Shown: one piece after another, positions 19,211 through 28,074 of the stretch
Layout of the letters: every line of letters starts with the position of its first letter
How positions within the stretch are numbered: the stretch's first letter is position 1
NCBI RefSeq assembly: GCF_001753205.1
Contig: NZ_CP017560.1
Location: forward strand, 1,798,001-1,862,000
Reading direction: 5' to 3'
Length of the DNA: 64,000 nucleotides
Origin: Sporosarcina ureilytica
GTDB lineage: Bacteria; Bacillota; Bacilli; Bacillales_A; Planococcaceae
Notes under the pieces: model-generated
The model's database searches: none
Told to the model about the DNA's origin: nothing
Seen by the model: only the letters and a program-made list of their open reading frames with translations
Position numbers and translations under genes: made by a program

Positions 19211-21394
19211 ATGGAAAACTATGTGCAAGTAAATGACCTAAAAGTTTCTGAAATTCTTTATAATTTTATTAACGATGAAGCATTACCAAATTCCGGTATT
19301 GAACAAGCAGATTTTTGGGTGCGTTTTAGTGAAATCATTCATGAATTAACGCCAGAAAATAAACAACTATTGTTAGCGCGTGAAACATTCCAAAAGCAAA
19401 TAAATAATTGGCATAAAAATAATCAAGGCACAATTGAGTTAAAGCAATATAAAGACTTTCTGGAGGAGATTGGCTATTTAGAGTCCAAAGTTGAAGACTT
19501 TAAAGTTTCTACTAGCAATGTTGATCATGAAATTGCTCATCAGGCAGGGCCACAACTTGTCGTACCAGTCAACAACGCCCGTTATGCTTTGAATGCTGCG
19601 AATGCAAGATGGGGCAGTTTATACGATGCACTTTACGGAACGGATGTTATTCCTAGCGATAATGGGCAAGAAACTGGAAAACAATACAATCCGGTTCGTG
19701 GGAATGCAGTGATCTCTTATGCGAAGCGTTTTTTGGATAACACAATTCCTTTTAAGGATACAAAGCATCAGCAAATCCAAAATTATCTTATTGAAAATGG
19801 TACAGTCTATGCGCACACAGAAGACGGTCAAACAACTTCTTTAGAAGACCCGTCACAATTTAAAGGTTTTCGAGGCCTTTCTACAAATCCAACTGCTCTC
19901 TTATTCATCAATAACGGACTTCATCTAGAAATTCAAATCAATCGCAACCATCCCATTGGAAAAACGGATCCAGCAGGTGTAAAAGATGTTTATTTGGAGG
20001 CCGCACTATCAACAATTATGGACTGCGAAGATTCAGTAGCAGCCGTAGATGCGGAAGATAAAGTAGAAGTTTATCGAAATTTGCTAGGCTTAATGAAGGG
20101 AGATTTAACTTCATCTTTTGAAAAAGACGGCCAAACGATGACAAGATCTTTAAACCCAGACCGTTTATATAGAACACCTTCAGAAGAAAAGTTGGAATTA
20201 CGTGGCAGGTCACTAATTTTCATCCGAAATGTCGGTCATTTAATGACAAATCCTGCCGTGCTAGATAAACACAACGAAGAAGTTTATGAAGGATTACTGG
20301 ATGGTGTCATCACATCTCTTTTAGCGCTTCATAATTTAGACGAGGAAAATACATTTAAAAATTCCCAACATGATTCTATCTATATTGTAAAACCTAAAAT
20401 GCATGGTTCAAAAGAAGCTGCGTTCGCAAATAAACTATTTAACCGTATAGAGGATATGCTTGGTTTGGAACGACATACGATTAAAATAGGACTCATGGAC
20501 GAAGAACGCCGTACTTCATTAAACTTAAAAGCTTGTATTCGTGAAGTGAAAGAAAGAATTGCATTTATTAATACGGGCTTCCTAGATCGTACCGGTGATG
20601 AGATTCATACATCTATGGAAGCTGGCGTTATGATTCGTAAAAATGACATGAAAAAGACAACTTGGTTAAAAGCTTATGAACAGTCGAATGTTGGCGTAGG
20701 AATTGATTGTGGTTTACCTGGTCATGCGCAAATTGGAAAAGGCATGTGGGCAATGCCGGATAAAATGGCACAAATGCTAGAAGAGAAAATTAACCACCCA
20801 CAAGCTGGAGCAAACACCGCTTGGGTTCCTTCTCCAACTGCAGCAACTTTACACGCGTTACATTACCATCAAGTAAATGTTCAGCAAGTTCAGAAGAAAA
20901 TTACGCATTCTGAAGACATACAAGATGCCATTTTAGAACTTCCTTTAGAGAATAATCCAAATTGGAGCCCGGAAGAAATTCAAGAAGAACTAGATAATAA
21001 TGCACAAGGTATTTTAGGTTATGTTGTACGTTGGATTGACCAAGGGGTAGGCTGTTCCAAAGTGCCAGATATTAATGATATAGGGCTTATGGAAGACCGT
21101 GCAACATTACGAATTTCCAGTCAGCATATTGTGAATTGGTTATACCACGGCATTTGTACAGAAGACCAGGTACGCGAAACGATGAAGCGAATGGCTGTCG
21201 TAGTAGATGAGCAAAATAAAGAGGATGCCTTGTATCGCCCAATGGCACCTAACTTTGACGACTCGATTGCCTTCCAAGCAGCTTGCGAATTGGTTTTTGA
21301 AGGATTGAATCAACCGAATGGATATACAGAGCCGATTTTACACAAACGTCGACTTGAAGCAAAAGATAAAATTCATTCAGTATTAAACAAGTAA
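19211..21394 (+). CDS. glcB: Malate synthase G
   Basis: Condenses glyoxylate with acetyl-CoA to malate, second step of the glyoxylate shunt. At 727 residues it is the G isoform, not the 530-residue A form. Recognisable blocks: [17 protein letters not shown] near residue 275, [31 protein letters not shown], and [11 protein letters not shown]. Start ATG 19211 lies 8 nt after GGGGG; ATG 19196 overlaps that ribosome site. It sits 26 nt behind a strong terminator, with no obvious promoter between, so its expression may depend on antitermination, readthrough or a promoter inside the previous gene. Confidence 0.96.
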   Translation: MENYVQVNDLKVSEILYNFINDEALPNSGIEQADFWVRFSEIIHELTPENKQLLLARETFQKQINNWHKNNQGTIELKQYKDFLEEIGYLESKVEDFKVSTSNVDHEIAHQAGPQLVVPVNNARYALNAANARWGSLYDALYGTDVIPSDNGQETGKQYNPVRGNAVISYAKRFLDNTIPFKDTKHQQIQNYLIENGTVYAHTEDGQTTSLEDPSQFKGFRGLSTNPTALLFINNGLHLEIQINRNHPIGKTDPAGVKDVYLEAALSTIMDCEDSVAAVDAEDKVEVYRNLLGLMKGDLTSSFEKDGQTMTRSLNPDRLYRTPSEEKLELRGRSLIFIRNVGHLMTNPAVLDKHNEEVYEGLLDGVITSLLALHNLDEENTFKNSQHDSIYIVKPKMHGSKEAAFANKLFNRIEDMLGLERHTIKIGLMDEERRTSLNLKACIREVKERIAFINTGFLDRTGDEIHTSMEAGVMIRKNDMKKTTWLKAYEQSNVGVGIDCGLPGHAQIGKGMWAMPDKMAQMLEEKINHPQAGANTAWVPSPTAATLHALHYHQVNVQQVQKKITHSEDIQDAILELPLENNPNWSPEEIQEELDNNAQGILGYVVRWIDQGVGCSKVPDINDIGLMEDRATLRISSQHIVNWLYHGICTEDQVRETMKRMAVVVDEQNKEDALYRPMAPNFDDSIAFQAACELVFEGLNQPNGYTEPILHKRRLEAKDKIHSVLNK

Positions 21395-21420
21395 AATTTT
21401 ACAATATCGCATCATTAAGT

Positions 21421-21465
21421 GCTAGGCTAGGATAATCTTGCAAAAGATTCTAGACCTAGCCTTTT
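21421..21465 (+). terminator. Terminator after glcB
   Basis: GCTAGG with inner AATCTT pairs with AGATT and CCTAGC, then CTTTTTC. Confidence 0.8.
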
Positions 21466-21586
21466 TCTATTGATAAAGTATTAAGGTGGTCGTATTTAAT
21501 TTTAGGATAACGAATGATGAAATGGACTTACATATCGCTTAAAATTGATATTCTATTGTTTTAACTGTGTGAAAGGGTGATTGTGA

Positions 21587-21982
21587 ATGAAAAAAATACT
21601 AGATGTCCCGCTTAAAAAAATACTTCTTATCATTATCCAAATAGCAGGCTTGTATCTATTAAGTGCATTAGGGGAGTTTATTTCTAATATTTTAAGCTTA
21701 TCGATACCTGGAAGTATTATTGGTCTACTAATATTATTGATCGGATTATATTTTCGTATCATACCCGAATCATTTATTAAGGAAGGGGCAGGGTTATTAT
21801 TAGTTATTTTACCACTTTTCTTCATTCCAGCTACTGTTGGGATTGTCCAACACCCTGAATTTCTTTCGATGAAAGGACTTATCCTTATACTTATCGTCAT
21901 GGTCAGTACCTTCCTAACGATGATTGTCGCGGGACGAATGAGTGAATGGTATGAAAAGAAGAATGTAAGGGGGGAATCCTAG
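21587..21982 (+). CDS. lrgA: CidA/LrgA family membrane protein
   Basis: A holin-like membrane protein of 131 residues with four hydrophobic segments and the family stretch SIPGSIIGLLILLIG near residue 43. In Bacillus and Staphylococcus such LrgAB-type pairs act in pyruvate/acetate-linked transport or autolysis control and are driven by LytTR regulators (family knowledge). A LytTR gene is 4 kb upstream here. The lrgB gene begins 2 nt after the stop. Confidence 0.87.
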   Translation: MKKILDVPLKKILLIIIQIAGLYLLSALGEFISNILSLSIPGSIIGLLILLIGLYFRIIPESFIKEGAGLLLVILPLFFIPATVGIVQHPEFLSMKGLILILIVMVSTFLTMIVAGRMSEWYEKKNVRGES

Positions 21983-21983
21983 T

Positions 21984-22670
21984 ATGCAAAGCTTATTGAC
22001 GCCATTTACCGCAATTAGTACGACGGTAGGTTTATTTTTGGTGATGAGGCGAGTATATCGTCGTTATCCATTTGCTTTTTTCCATCCAATGTTAACGACA
22101 ACGACCCTAATTTGTATAGGGCTAATTATATTCGGCATTCCTTACGCTGATTATATGAAGGGGGGAAAGTGGATTGAACAATTTTTAGGCCCATGTGTGG
22201 TTGCACTTGCCTATCCTTTATACAACCAAAGAAAAATTATGATGCAATATAAAAATGCGATTTTACTAGGCATCTCAACCGGCTTAATTACTGCAATGGG
22301 GAGCATTATCTTTTTCGCGAAATTGTTTAAAGTTGAAGAAGAAATTATATATACCGTTATTCCTAAGTCAATCACGACACCTGTTGCAATTCAAATCAGT
22401 GAGACAATGGGAGGTATTCCCTCTTTAACGGCTATTTTTGTCATGATTGCTGGGTTTAGTGGAATTATTGTAGGTCCCTATGTGATGAAATATACAGGTA
22501 TTGAAAGTCGACTTGGAAAGGGACTTGCATTGGGCAGTGCATCTCATGCATTAGGTGTTGCAAAATCAACTGAATACGGAGAACTGGCATTATCCATGGC
22601 ATCTGTTTCGATGACAATCAGTGCAATCATTGGCTCGTTAATTGGCCCGCTTCTCGTTTTGTTCGTATAG
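21984..22670 (+). CDS. lrgB: LrgB/CidB family membrane protein
   Basis: Partner of LrgA in a membrane complex, 228 residues, several transmembrane helices. The conserved stretches KSITTPVAIQISETMGG and LGSASHALGVAKS are present. AAGGGGGG ribosome site, 2 nt from the lrgA stop, so an operon of two. The proposed role in exchange of small organic acids fits the acetate-metabolism surroundings but is inference. Confidence 0.9.
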   Translation: MQSLLTPFTAISTTVGLFLVMRRVYRRYPFAFFHPMLTTTTLICIGLIIFGIPYADYMKGGKWIEQFLGPCVVALAYPLYNQRKIMMQYKNAILLGISTGLITAMGSIIFFAKLFKVEEEIIYTVIPKSITTPVAIQISETMGGIPSLTAIFVMIAGFSGIIVGPYVMKYTGIESRLGKGLALGSASHALGVAKSTEYGELALSMASVSMTISAIIGSLIGPLLVLFV

Positions 22671-22778
22671 CGTGTAAGAATATTGTCACATATTGGCTAG
22701 GCGTCTGGACTCATTTGGAGTATGATGAAATAGGTACATAGTTTATGAAGCTTTTTTCACATATGAGGAGGTAGGGGT

Positions 22779-24479
22779 TTGAAAAACACATTAACATTTC
22801 AGTTAGGCGCCATAATTGTTGGAATCATGGTTGCGATGTTAGCGATTACTTCTTTCGCTACCTATAAAACAGCTTATGATAAATTATATGACGCGGCTGG
22901 AGTAGAAGCATATGGATGTGCGAACATCACGACAGGATTAATTGAACCCGGTGACATTATTAAAATTAAAAATGGTGATGCAAATACGATGGAAGCAGTG
23001 GGGAAGCAATTAAACTGGACGACTGCACATAAAGATATCTTTGAAACGCAATACATCACCGACTTAGAAGGTAATCTTCTTGCTATGGATGATAACTTAA
23101 AGGCAAGAGGAGTAGAACTAGGAGATGCTATTCCATTAGATGAAGATGCGATTTCTACATTATTAGAAACGAAGCATCCGACTTATTCGAAACCTTATGA
23201 ATTTGCAGGAATAGAGCGCTTATCAGGCTATGCACCGATTTTTGAAAATCATGATTCATCAGGTGATGTGATTGCCATTAGTGTAATCGATTTTAATAAT
23301 GCAATTGTATCAGAAAGAACTTGGGAAGTTGTTCGAAATGGGCTGTTAATTAGTTTAATTCCTATGGTGATCGCAGCGAGTATTACGATTTACTTAATTA
23401 GACGTAAAACAAGTCAAATTTCTTCGCTCATTAACCATGCAAGAGAAATTGCAGATGGAAATCTAGCGATTGAAGATACTGTTGTGAATAGTCGAGATGA
23501 AATTGGCGATTTAGCGCGTACGTTAAATATGATGACGGCTAATTTGCGTACGATTATCGGAACGATGAAATCAACGGCAGTTCAATTGTCAAAGAATTCA
23601 TCGGAAACGGCAATGTCTTTAAATGAAATGCACGATGCACTTCAGCAAGTTGCTGGTAATATGAGCGACGTCACAATTTCAATTTCAAATGGAACTGCGA
23701 ATGCTGAACATGCTTCAACAATTCTAGGGACATTGGCAGATAATATTCAAGCTTCTAAAGTGACGGCGGATGGGTCTGTAGAAAATTCTAAAGCAACGAT
23801 GCAAGTAGCAGAAGAAGGTCAACAAAGAGCAAATGAAATTAACGAAGATATGGAAAAAATACGTCTTGCATCGGTTGACTCTGGAAATACGATTCAAAAT
23901 CTGATCGAGTCTACAAAAAAAATCCAAGACATTACGAGTACAATCGCTGGCATTGCTGCACAAACAAACTTATTGGCATTGAATGCATCGATTGAGGCAG
24001 CACGAGCGGGAGAACATGGTCAAGGGTTTGCGGTAGTTGCTGAAGAAGTTAGAAATCTCGCTGAACAATCAAATAGCGAAGTACTTGAGGTTGAAAAACT
24101 AGTTGCTGATATTACATCACACATACAACAAGTTGTATCGTCAACAGAAGAAAGTACAGCGCTTATTGAATCAGGTACGCATACGGTTCGTTTAACTGCT
24201 GAATCGCTCAGTCAAGTTGCTCAGGCAGTTTCTGAAACTGTAGATGAAATCAGTTCAATCTCTGCTTCGACAACAATAGAAGCAGAAAGTTCGGAACAAG
24301 TTGTTCAGTTGATTACAGAATTGACACGTGAAATTCATACCATTGAAGATATGTCGATGAATATTTCAGCAGCAACAGAAGAAACAACGGCCTCTATTGA
24401 TGAAGTGACAAATCGTTCTATGGAAACAAATGATTTGGCGTTACAATTGGAGGAAGTTGTAAGCCGTTTCAAACTATAA
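22779..24479 (+). CDS. Methyl-accepting chemotaxis protein
   Basis: Transmembrane chemoreceptor of 566 residues. TM1 at about 8-28, an extracellular Cache-like sensor domain to about 185, TM2 around 190-210, HAMP to about 265, then a long coiled-coil signalling domain whose tip is [20 protein letters not shown] followed by [17 protein letters not shown] start with GGAGGTAGGGG upstream. The ligand is unknown. Alone between lrgB and a terminator at 24517. Confidence 0.95.
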   Translation: MKNTLTFQLGAIIVGIMVAMLAITSFATYKTAYDKLYDAAGVEAYGCANITTGLIEPGDIIKIKNGDANTMEAVGKQLNWTTAHKDIFETQYITDLEGNLLAMDDNLKARGVELGDAIPLDEDAISTLLETKHPTYSKPYEFAGIERLSGYAPIFENHDSSGDVIAISVIDFNNAIVSERTWEVVRNGLLISLIPMVIAASITIYLIRRKTSQISSLINHAREIADGNLAIEDTVVNSRDEIGDLARTLNMMTANLRTIIGTMKSTAVQLSKNSSETAMSLNEMHDALQQVAGNMSDVTISISNGTANAEHASTILGTLADNIQASKVTADGSVENSKATMQVAEEGQQRANEINEDMEKIRLASVDSGNTIQNLIESTKKIQDITSTIAGIAAQTNLLALNASIEAARAGEHGQGFAVVAEEVRNLAEQSNSEVLEVEKLVADITSHIQQVVSSTEESTALIESGTHTVRLTAESLSQVAQAVSETVDEISSISASTTIEAESSEQVVQLITELTREIHTIEDMSMNISAATEETTASIDEVTNRSMETNDLALQLEEVVSRFKL

Positions 24480-24516
24480 ATAGATTCAAATAAAAGAATA
24501 GGGTGTTTGAAAGAAT

Positions 24517-24550
24517 AAGCCTTCCGTTATTGAGTGGAGGGCTTGTTTTT
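24517..24550 (+). terminator. Terminator after chemoreceptor gene
   Basis: AAGCCTTCC pairs with GGAGGGCTT (one G-U), followed by GTTTTT. Confidence 0.7.
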
Positions 24551-24659
24551 ATTAAGGGATGCTAGCTCCAATCACCATGAGACATCTATATCTGAATTAT
24601 TCATTTCATGTTATAATGTGAATGAATATTCAATCATCGGAATTAAGGGGGAATGGAAA

Positions 24660-25595
24660 ATGGTCAAACAACAGCGAGTGGAACTAATTGATGGGTTTGA
24701 TTTAGGAATTGAACATAGAACGGGGATCTATGTCATTAATGAACGCGATTTAACGATTGTTGAAACAGGTCCGAGTCCATCTGTTCAACATATTCGAGAA
24801 GGGTTAAAACAACTTGGACGTACTGTAGCTGATGTAAAGTATATTATTGTGACCCACATCCACTTAGATCATGCAGGCGGTGCAGGATTATTATTGAAGG
24901 AATGTCCAGATGCAACTGTCGTCGTTCATGCAAGAGGGGCACGTCATTTAGCACAACCTGAAAGACTTATTGCAGGTGCAAAAGCAGTGTATGGAGATAA
25001 GTTTGACGCATTATTTGATCCAATTTTGCCAATACCTGAAGAACGCCTTCTCATTAAAGGCGAAGGAGATACATTAACGATTGGGGAAGCATGTACTTTA
25101 CAGTTTTGGGATACTCCGGGACATTCGAATCACCATCTTGCTATCTATGATCCAGTTAGTAATGGCATGTTTACGGGAGATACAGTCGGGATTCGCTATG
25201 AGCAACTTATTGAGGATGGTGTTCAACTTTTCCTTCCTTCTACCTCACCAAACCAATTTAACGCAGAGGCAATGCAACACGCCATTGACCGAATGCGGGC
25301 GATGAATCTTGATTATTTATATTTTGGACATTACGGATATACGACCAATGTCGAGGAAGCGTTGAACCAAGTGGAAGCATGGTTACCTATCTTTGTAAAA
25401 GAAGCAAATGCTGTCTATTCGGAAGGACAAGATCACCACGCATTAAGTGCTCGTTTATTCAAGAAAGTCCAAAATCATTTACAACAACAAAATATATCGA
25501 AAGACCACGCCGTTTTTGACATTATAAAGCTAGATATGGATGTCAGCTCGATGGGATTAATGGAATATGTCATGAAACAGCAAGCGGTTCGATGA
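24660..25595 (+). CDS. MBL-fold metallo-hydrolase
   Basis: Zinc-dependent hydrolase of the beta-lactamase fold, 311 residues, probably cytosolic. The metal motif is VTHIHLDHAGG near residue 65, with further ligands in DTPGHSNHH and FTGDTVG. Start ATG 24660 has AAGGGGG upstream; the frame is open further upstream but that part runs into the preceding terminator. TATAAT occurs at 24612. Followed 33 nt later by the MaoC-type gene, so probably one operon. Substrate not known; a thioesterase-like role beside a hydratase is possible. Confidence 0.85.
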   Translation: MVKQQRVELIDGFDLGIEHRTGIYVINERDLTIVETGPSPSVQHIREGLKQLGRTVADVKYIIVTHIHLDHAGGAGLLLKECPDATVVVHARGARHLAQPERLIAGAKAVYGDKFDALFDPILPIPEERLLIKGEGDTLTIGEACTLQFWDTPGHSNHHLAIYDPVSNGMFTGDTVGIRYEQLIEDGVQLFLPSTSPNQFNAEAMQHAIDRMRAMNLDYLYFGHYGYTTNVEEALNQVEAWLPIFVKEANAVYSEGQDHHALSARLFKKVQNHLQQQNISKDHAVFDIIKLDMDVSSMGLMEYVMKQQAVR

Positions 25596-25628
25596 TTTTT
25601 AAAGTCATATAGATAGGGGGGATGAAGA

Positions 25629-26021
25629 TTGACTTTAACAGTTGGGGACGTTCTGAAATTTGAACGAAAATTTACAAATGAAGATGTTGCCTTGTTTACA
25701 AACTTATCAGGAGATGAGGGGAACCATCATACGCATCCTGATGAACTTGGAAGAGTCGTTGTGCAAGGCTTACTAACGGCTACATTACCGACCAAAATAG
25801 GCGGAGATAATAACGTGCTTGCGCGAACGATGAACTTTGAATTTTTAAGACCAGTTTTCACGGGAGACACAATCGTTTGCGAAGTGACGATTGACGAGTT
25901 CGTGGAAAAGAAACCGAATAGAATGTCAATCTCTACTTCATTTTCCTGTACGAATCAAGAGGAGAAACTCGTTTTACAAGGTACTTTTTCAGGCGTCATA
26001 CGATTGACTACTGCTGGATGA
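25629..26021 (+). CDS. MaoC-like enoyl-CoA hydratase (hot-dog fold)
   Basis: Small hot-dog protein of 130 residues resembling PhaJ/FabZ-type (R)-specific hydratases. The usual Asp/His dyad region reads SGDEGNHHTHPDE near residue 27, followed by GRVVVQGLL; the family form is GDxNPxH, so the Asn-Pro step is altered. TTG start behind GGGGGG. A role in beta-oxidation or acyl-CoA hydration would fit the acyl-CoA ligase and glyoxylate shunt nearby, but the substrate is not established. Confidence 0.8.
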   Translation: MTLTVGDVLKFERKFTNEDVALFTNLSGDEGNHHTHPDELGRVVVQGLLTATLPTKIGGDNNVLARTMNFEFLRPVFTGDTIVCEVTIDEFVEKKPNRMSISTSFSCTNQEEKLVLQGTFSGVIRLTTAG

Positions 26022-26081
26022 AGGGAATTGAAAGGAAACTACTACTTATAGAAGATATGGCGCTGTATACATTGTTTGTAA

Positions 26082-26120
26082 AACCGTCTACCTAATTAAT
26101 CTTGGGTAGACGGTTGTTTA
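26082..26120 (+). terminator. Terminator after MaoC-like gene
   Basis: AACCGTCTACC pairs with GGGTAGACGGTT, then GTTTAT. Confidence 0.75.
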
Positions 26121-26270
26121 TATGGGAAAATTTAAAATTTCACTGTAGGTAATCCTAAGGGGGGAGTGTGAAAAGTTCCGTATTGAATATAGTTTGCCGA
26201 TTGAAAAGTTCTATTTGCCTTCCTATTTACTTATATTAGAACAATGGTAGTGGAAAGGAAGAGAACTTTC

Positions 26271-27149
26271 ATGTTAATCGACGGCGTATTTTCCGGTGGA
26301 GGATTAAAAGGATTTGCGTTAGTTGGCGCATACAGTATGTTGGAGGAGAAAGGGTATCGTTTTCAGCGAGTTGCGGGAACAAGTGCCGGCGCAATTCTTG
26401 CAAGTTTTATCGCTGCAGGATATACAGCAAAAGAAATAGAAAAATTATTAGATGAACTTGATCCAATTACCTTACTCGATCCACGAAATACAATACTGCC
26501 TATACCTTTTATGAAATGGATACGACTTTATTGGCGACTTGGACTATATCAAGGAAAGGCGTTAGAAAAATGGTTCTTTGAAAAACTGGCCAACAGGGGT
26601 GTCTATTCATTTGCGGATTTACCTACTGGAGCATTAAAGCTAGTCGCATCCGACTTAACGAATGGCAAAATGTTAGTTCTTCCGGATGATTTAGAAAGTT
26701 ATGGTGTATCGCCAGAAAGTTTTCCAGTTGCACGCGCTTTACGAATGAGTTGCGGCATTCCTTTTTTCTTTGAACCGGTAAAAATGAATGTTGGTACTGG
26801 TGACACGATTATTGTGGATGGCGGCGTGTTGAGTAATTTTCCAATGTGGCTATTTGATGACGGTACTGGAAAAAGAGAGCGCCCGCTCATTGGACTAAAA
26901 TTAAGTAGAAGCAAAGAAGAAGTAGGCGGACATGAAATATCGAATGCTTTACATTTATTTGAGGCGTTATTTTCTACGATGAAAAATGCCCATGATGAAC
27001 GATATATTTCCCGTGAACACGAGAAGGATGTTGTTTTCATACCCGTTGACGGTTTTAGTGCAACCCAATTTGATTTAGAAGATGAAACGAAAGCGGAACT
27101 AATGAAAATCGGAAGAGAACGAACATTACAGTTTTTGAGATTTTGGTAG
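26271..27149 (+). CDS. Patatin-like phospholipase
   Basis: Serine acyl hydrolase of the patatin/RssA type, 292 residues. Oxyanion loop FSGGGLKG at residues 7-14, nucleophile elbow GTSAG with Ser38, and the catalytic Asp in VDGGVLSNFP near 185. Start ATG 26271 has AAAGGAAGAG upstream; an in-frame ATG 27 nt earlier has none. No signal peptide, so it acts inside the cell. It could release fatty acids from membrane lipids (family inference). Confidence 0.9.
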   Translation: MLIDGVFSGGGLKGFALVGAYSMLEEKGYRFQRVAGTSAGAILASFIAAGYTAKEIEKLLDELDPITLLDPRNTILPIPFMKWIRLYWRLGLYQGKALEKWFFEKLANRGVYSFADLPTGALKLVASDLTNGKMLVLPDDLESYGVSPESFPVARALRMSCGIPFFFEPVKMNVGTGDTIIVDGGVLSNFPMWLFDDGTGKRERPLIGLKLSRSKEEVGGHEISNALHLFEALFSTMKNAHDERYISREHEKDVVFIPVDGFSATQFDLEDETKAELMKIGRERTLQFLRFW

Positions 27150-27163
27150 TTTTTGTAACTTAG

Positions 27164-27201
27164 GCATCATCTTTATCCGACGTAAGATGATGCTTTTCTT
27201 T
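27164..27201 (+). terminator. Terminator after patatin gene
   Basis: GCATCATCTT (27164-27173) and AAGATGATGC (27184-27193) pair perfectly; TTTTCTTTT follows. Confidence 0.85.
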
Positions 27202-27243
27202 TGATTCGGTTTGAACGCCAAGACAATATGAAAGGATGAGAAT

Positions 27244-27330
27244 TTGAAGCGTGTACTATGCATTTACGGAGCTACTATTTTTGTCGGTGTCCTCCTTGGC
27301 ATATTGGTCACGTATTTAATGATTAATTGA
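27244..27330 (+). CDS. Small single-pass membrane peptide (28 aa)
   Basis: TTG start behind AAAGGATGAG, stop TGA 27330. The peptide begins MKRVLCIYG and then has about 18 hydrophobic residues (FVGVLLGILVTYLMI) ending just before the stop. It lies between two strong terminators, so it is either its own unit or residual readthrough. I do not recognise it. A positively charged N terminus plus one membrane span is all that can be said. Confidence 0.5.
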   Translation: MKRVLCIYGATIFVGVLLGILVTYLMIN

Positions 27331-27356
27331 AACATTCAATCGGACAGGTGTTAACT

Positions 27357-27388
27357 AGGAGGCGAATGATTCATTACCTCCTTTTTTT
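27357..27388 (+). terminator. Terminator after 28-aa membrane peptide
   Basis: AGGAGG with inner AATGA pairs with TCATT and CCTCCT, then seven T. Confidence 0.8.
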
Positions 27389-27570
27389 ATGTTTTAAAGC
27401 AGTGAATAAGGAATCTAAATAAGCTAAGTCGACTTTAATGAAAGTTCGAAACATCGTTTATGATAATCCTGATAACTAGAAGCTAGGTATCCAAACTGCA
27501 ATTGTGTTTTTCATCGTATATCCGTGATAGAATGGTTACAGAAAAATTTTGATCTAGTTAAGGATGATAC

Positions 27571-27876
27571 ATGATGATATATACAACTGGATTTGTCACA
27601 CTGATTACAAACGCAAAGGCTAAGCGCATGAATAATTTTAAAAGCAATACGCTTACACTGGAATTTATGGAAGATGTGATTGACGAAGCTTCATTAAAAA
27701 TGAAATATCGCTACACAGCTTTTTTACCGAGAAGTTATGAATGCCAGACGTTAGAAGACTATACAGGGAAAATTAAGCCCTTTATTCAGAGTCAAATCCC
27801 AAGCATGATTGTCAGTCTACAAGTTATACATTTGAACTATGTGAGTGAACGTGCAAGGCGAAATTTTAGGAGATAG
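27571..27876 (+). CDS. Hypothetical protein (101 aa)
   Basis: ATG 27571 (or ATG 27574) behind TAAGGATG. No family is recognised. The chain is mixed alpha/beta in appearance, has no signal peptide or membrane segment, and ends in a basic tail (ERARRNFRR). It precedes the helicase operon but a promoter and terminator-like hairpin lie between, so they are probably separate units. Ordinary codon use and a ribosome site are the only support for it being real. Confidence 0.55.
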   Translation: MMIYTTGFVTLITNAKAKRMNNFKSNTLTLEFMEDVIDEASLKMKYRYTAFLPRSYECQTLEDYTGKIKPFIQSQIPSMIVSLQVIHLNYVSERARRNFRR

Positions 27877-27969
27877 AAGAGAGTTAATTCGTCCAAATTG
27901 GCAAAGTTTTGAAATACTAATGGTTTCCAAGTAACGCACATTCCGCTTGTTCCCACAAATCTTTAGGTA

Positions 27970-27978
27970 TGGTATACT
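27970..27978 (+). promoter_or_regulatory. Extended -10 promoter before helicase operon
   Basis: TGG-TATACT, with only a distant TTGTTC (27947-27952, 20 bp away). Start expected near 27985, about 90 nt before the helicase ATG. Confidence 0.45.
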
Positions 27979-28006
27979 GTGTAAGTCTTAAAAAATTATG
28001 AGCTTA

Positions 28007-28031
28007 AGGGCGGCAACGTGCTGCTCTTTTT
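28007..28031 (+). terminator. Attenuator-like hairpin in helicase leader
   Basis: AGGGCGGCA (28007-28015) pairs with TGCTGCTCT (28019-28027) with G-U pairs and a 3-nt loop, then TTTTTAC. It lies only about 22 nt after the predicted transcription start and 44 nt before the helicase start codon. CTTAA/TTAAG upstream could form a competing hairpin. Confidence 0.5.
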
Positions 28032-28074
28032 ACTATTTTTAGAAGCAATAAATGCGAACGAAAGGAAGGCATAG

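Noticed and set aside
24534-24659. Longer N terminus for the MBL hydrolase
   Set aside because: The extension begins inside the preceding terminator and reads through the likely promoter; ATG 24660 has a good ribosome site.
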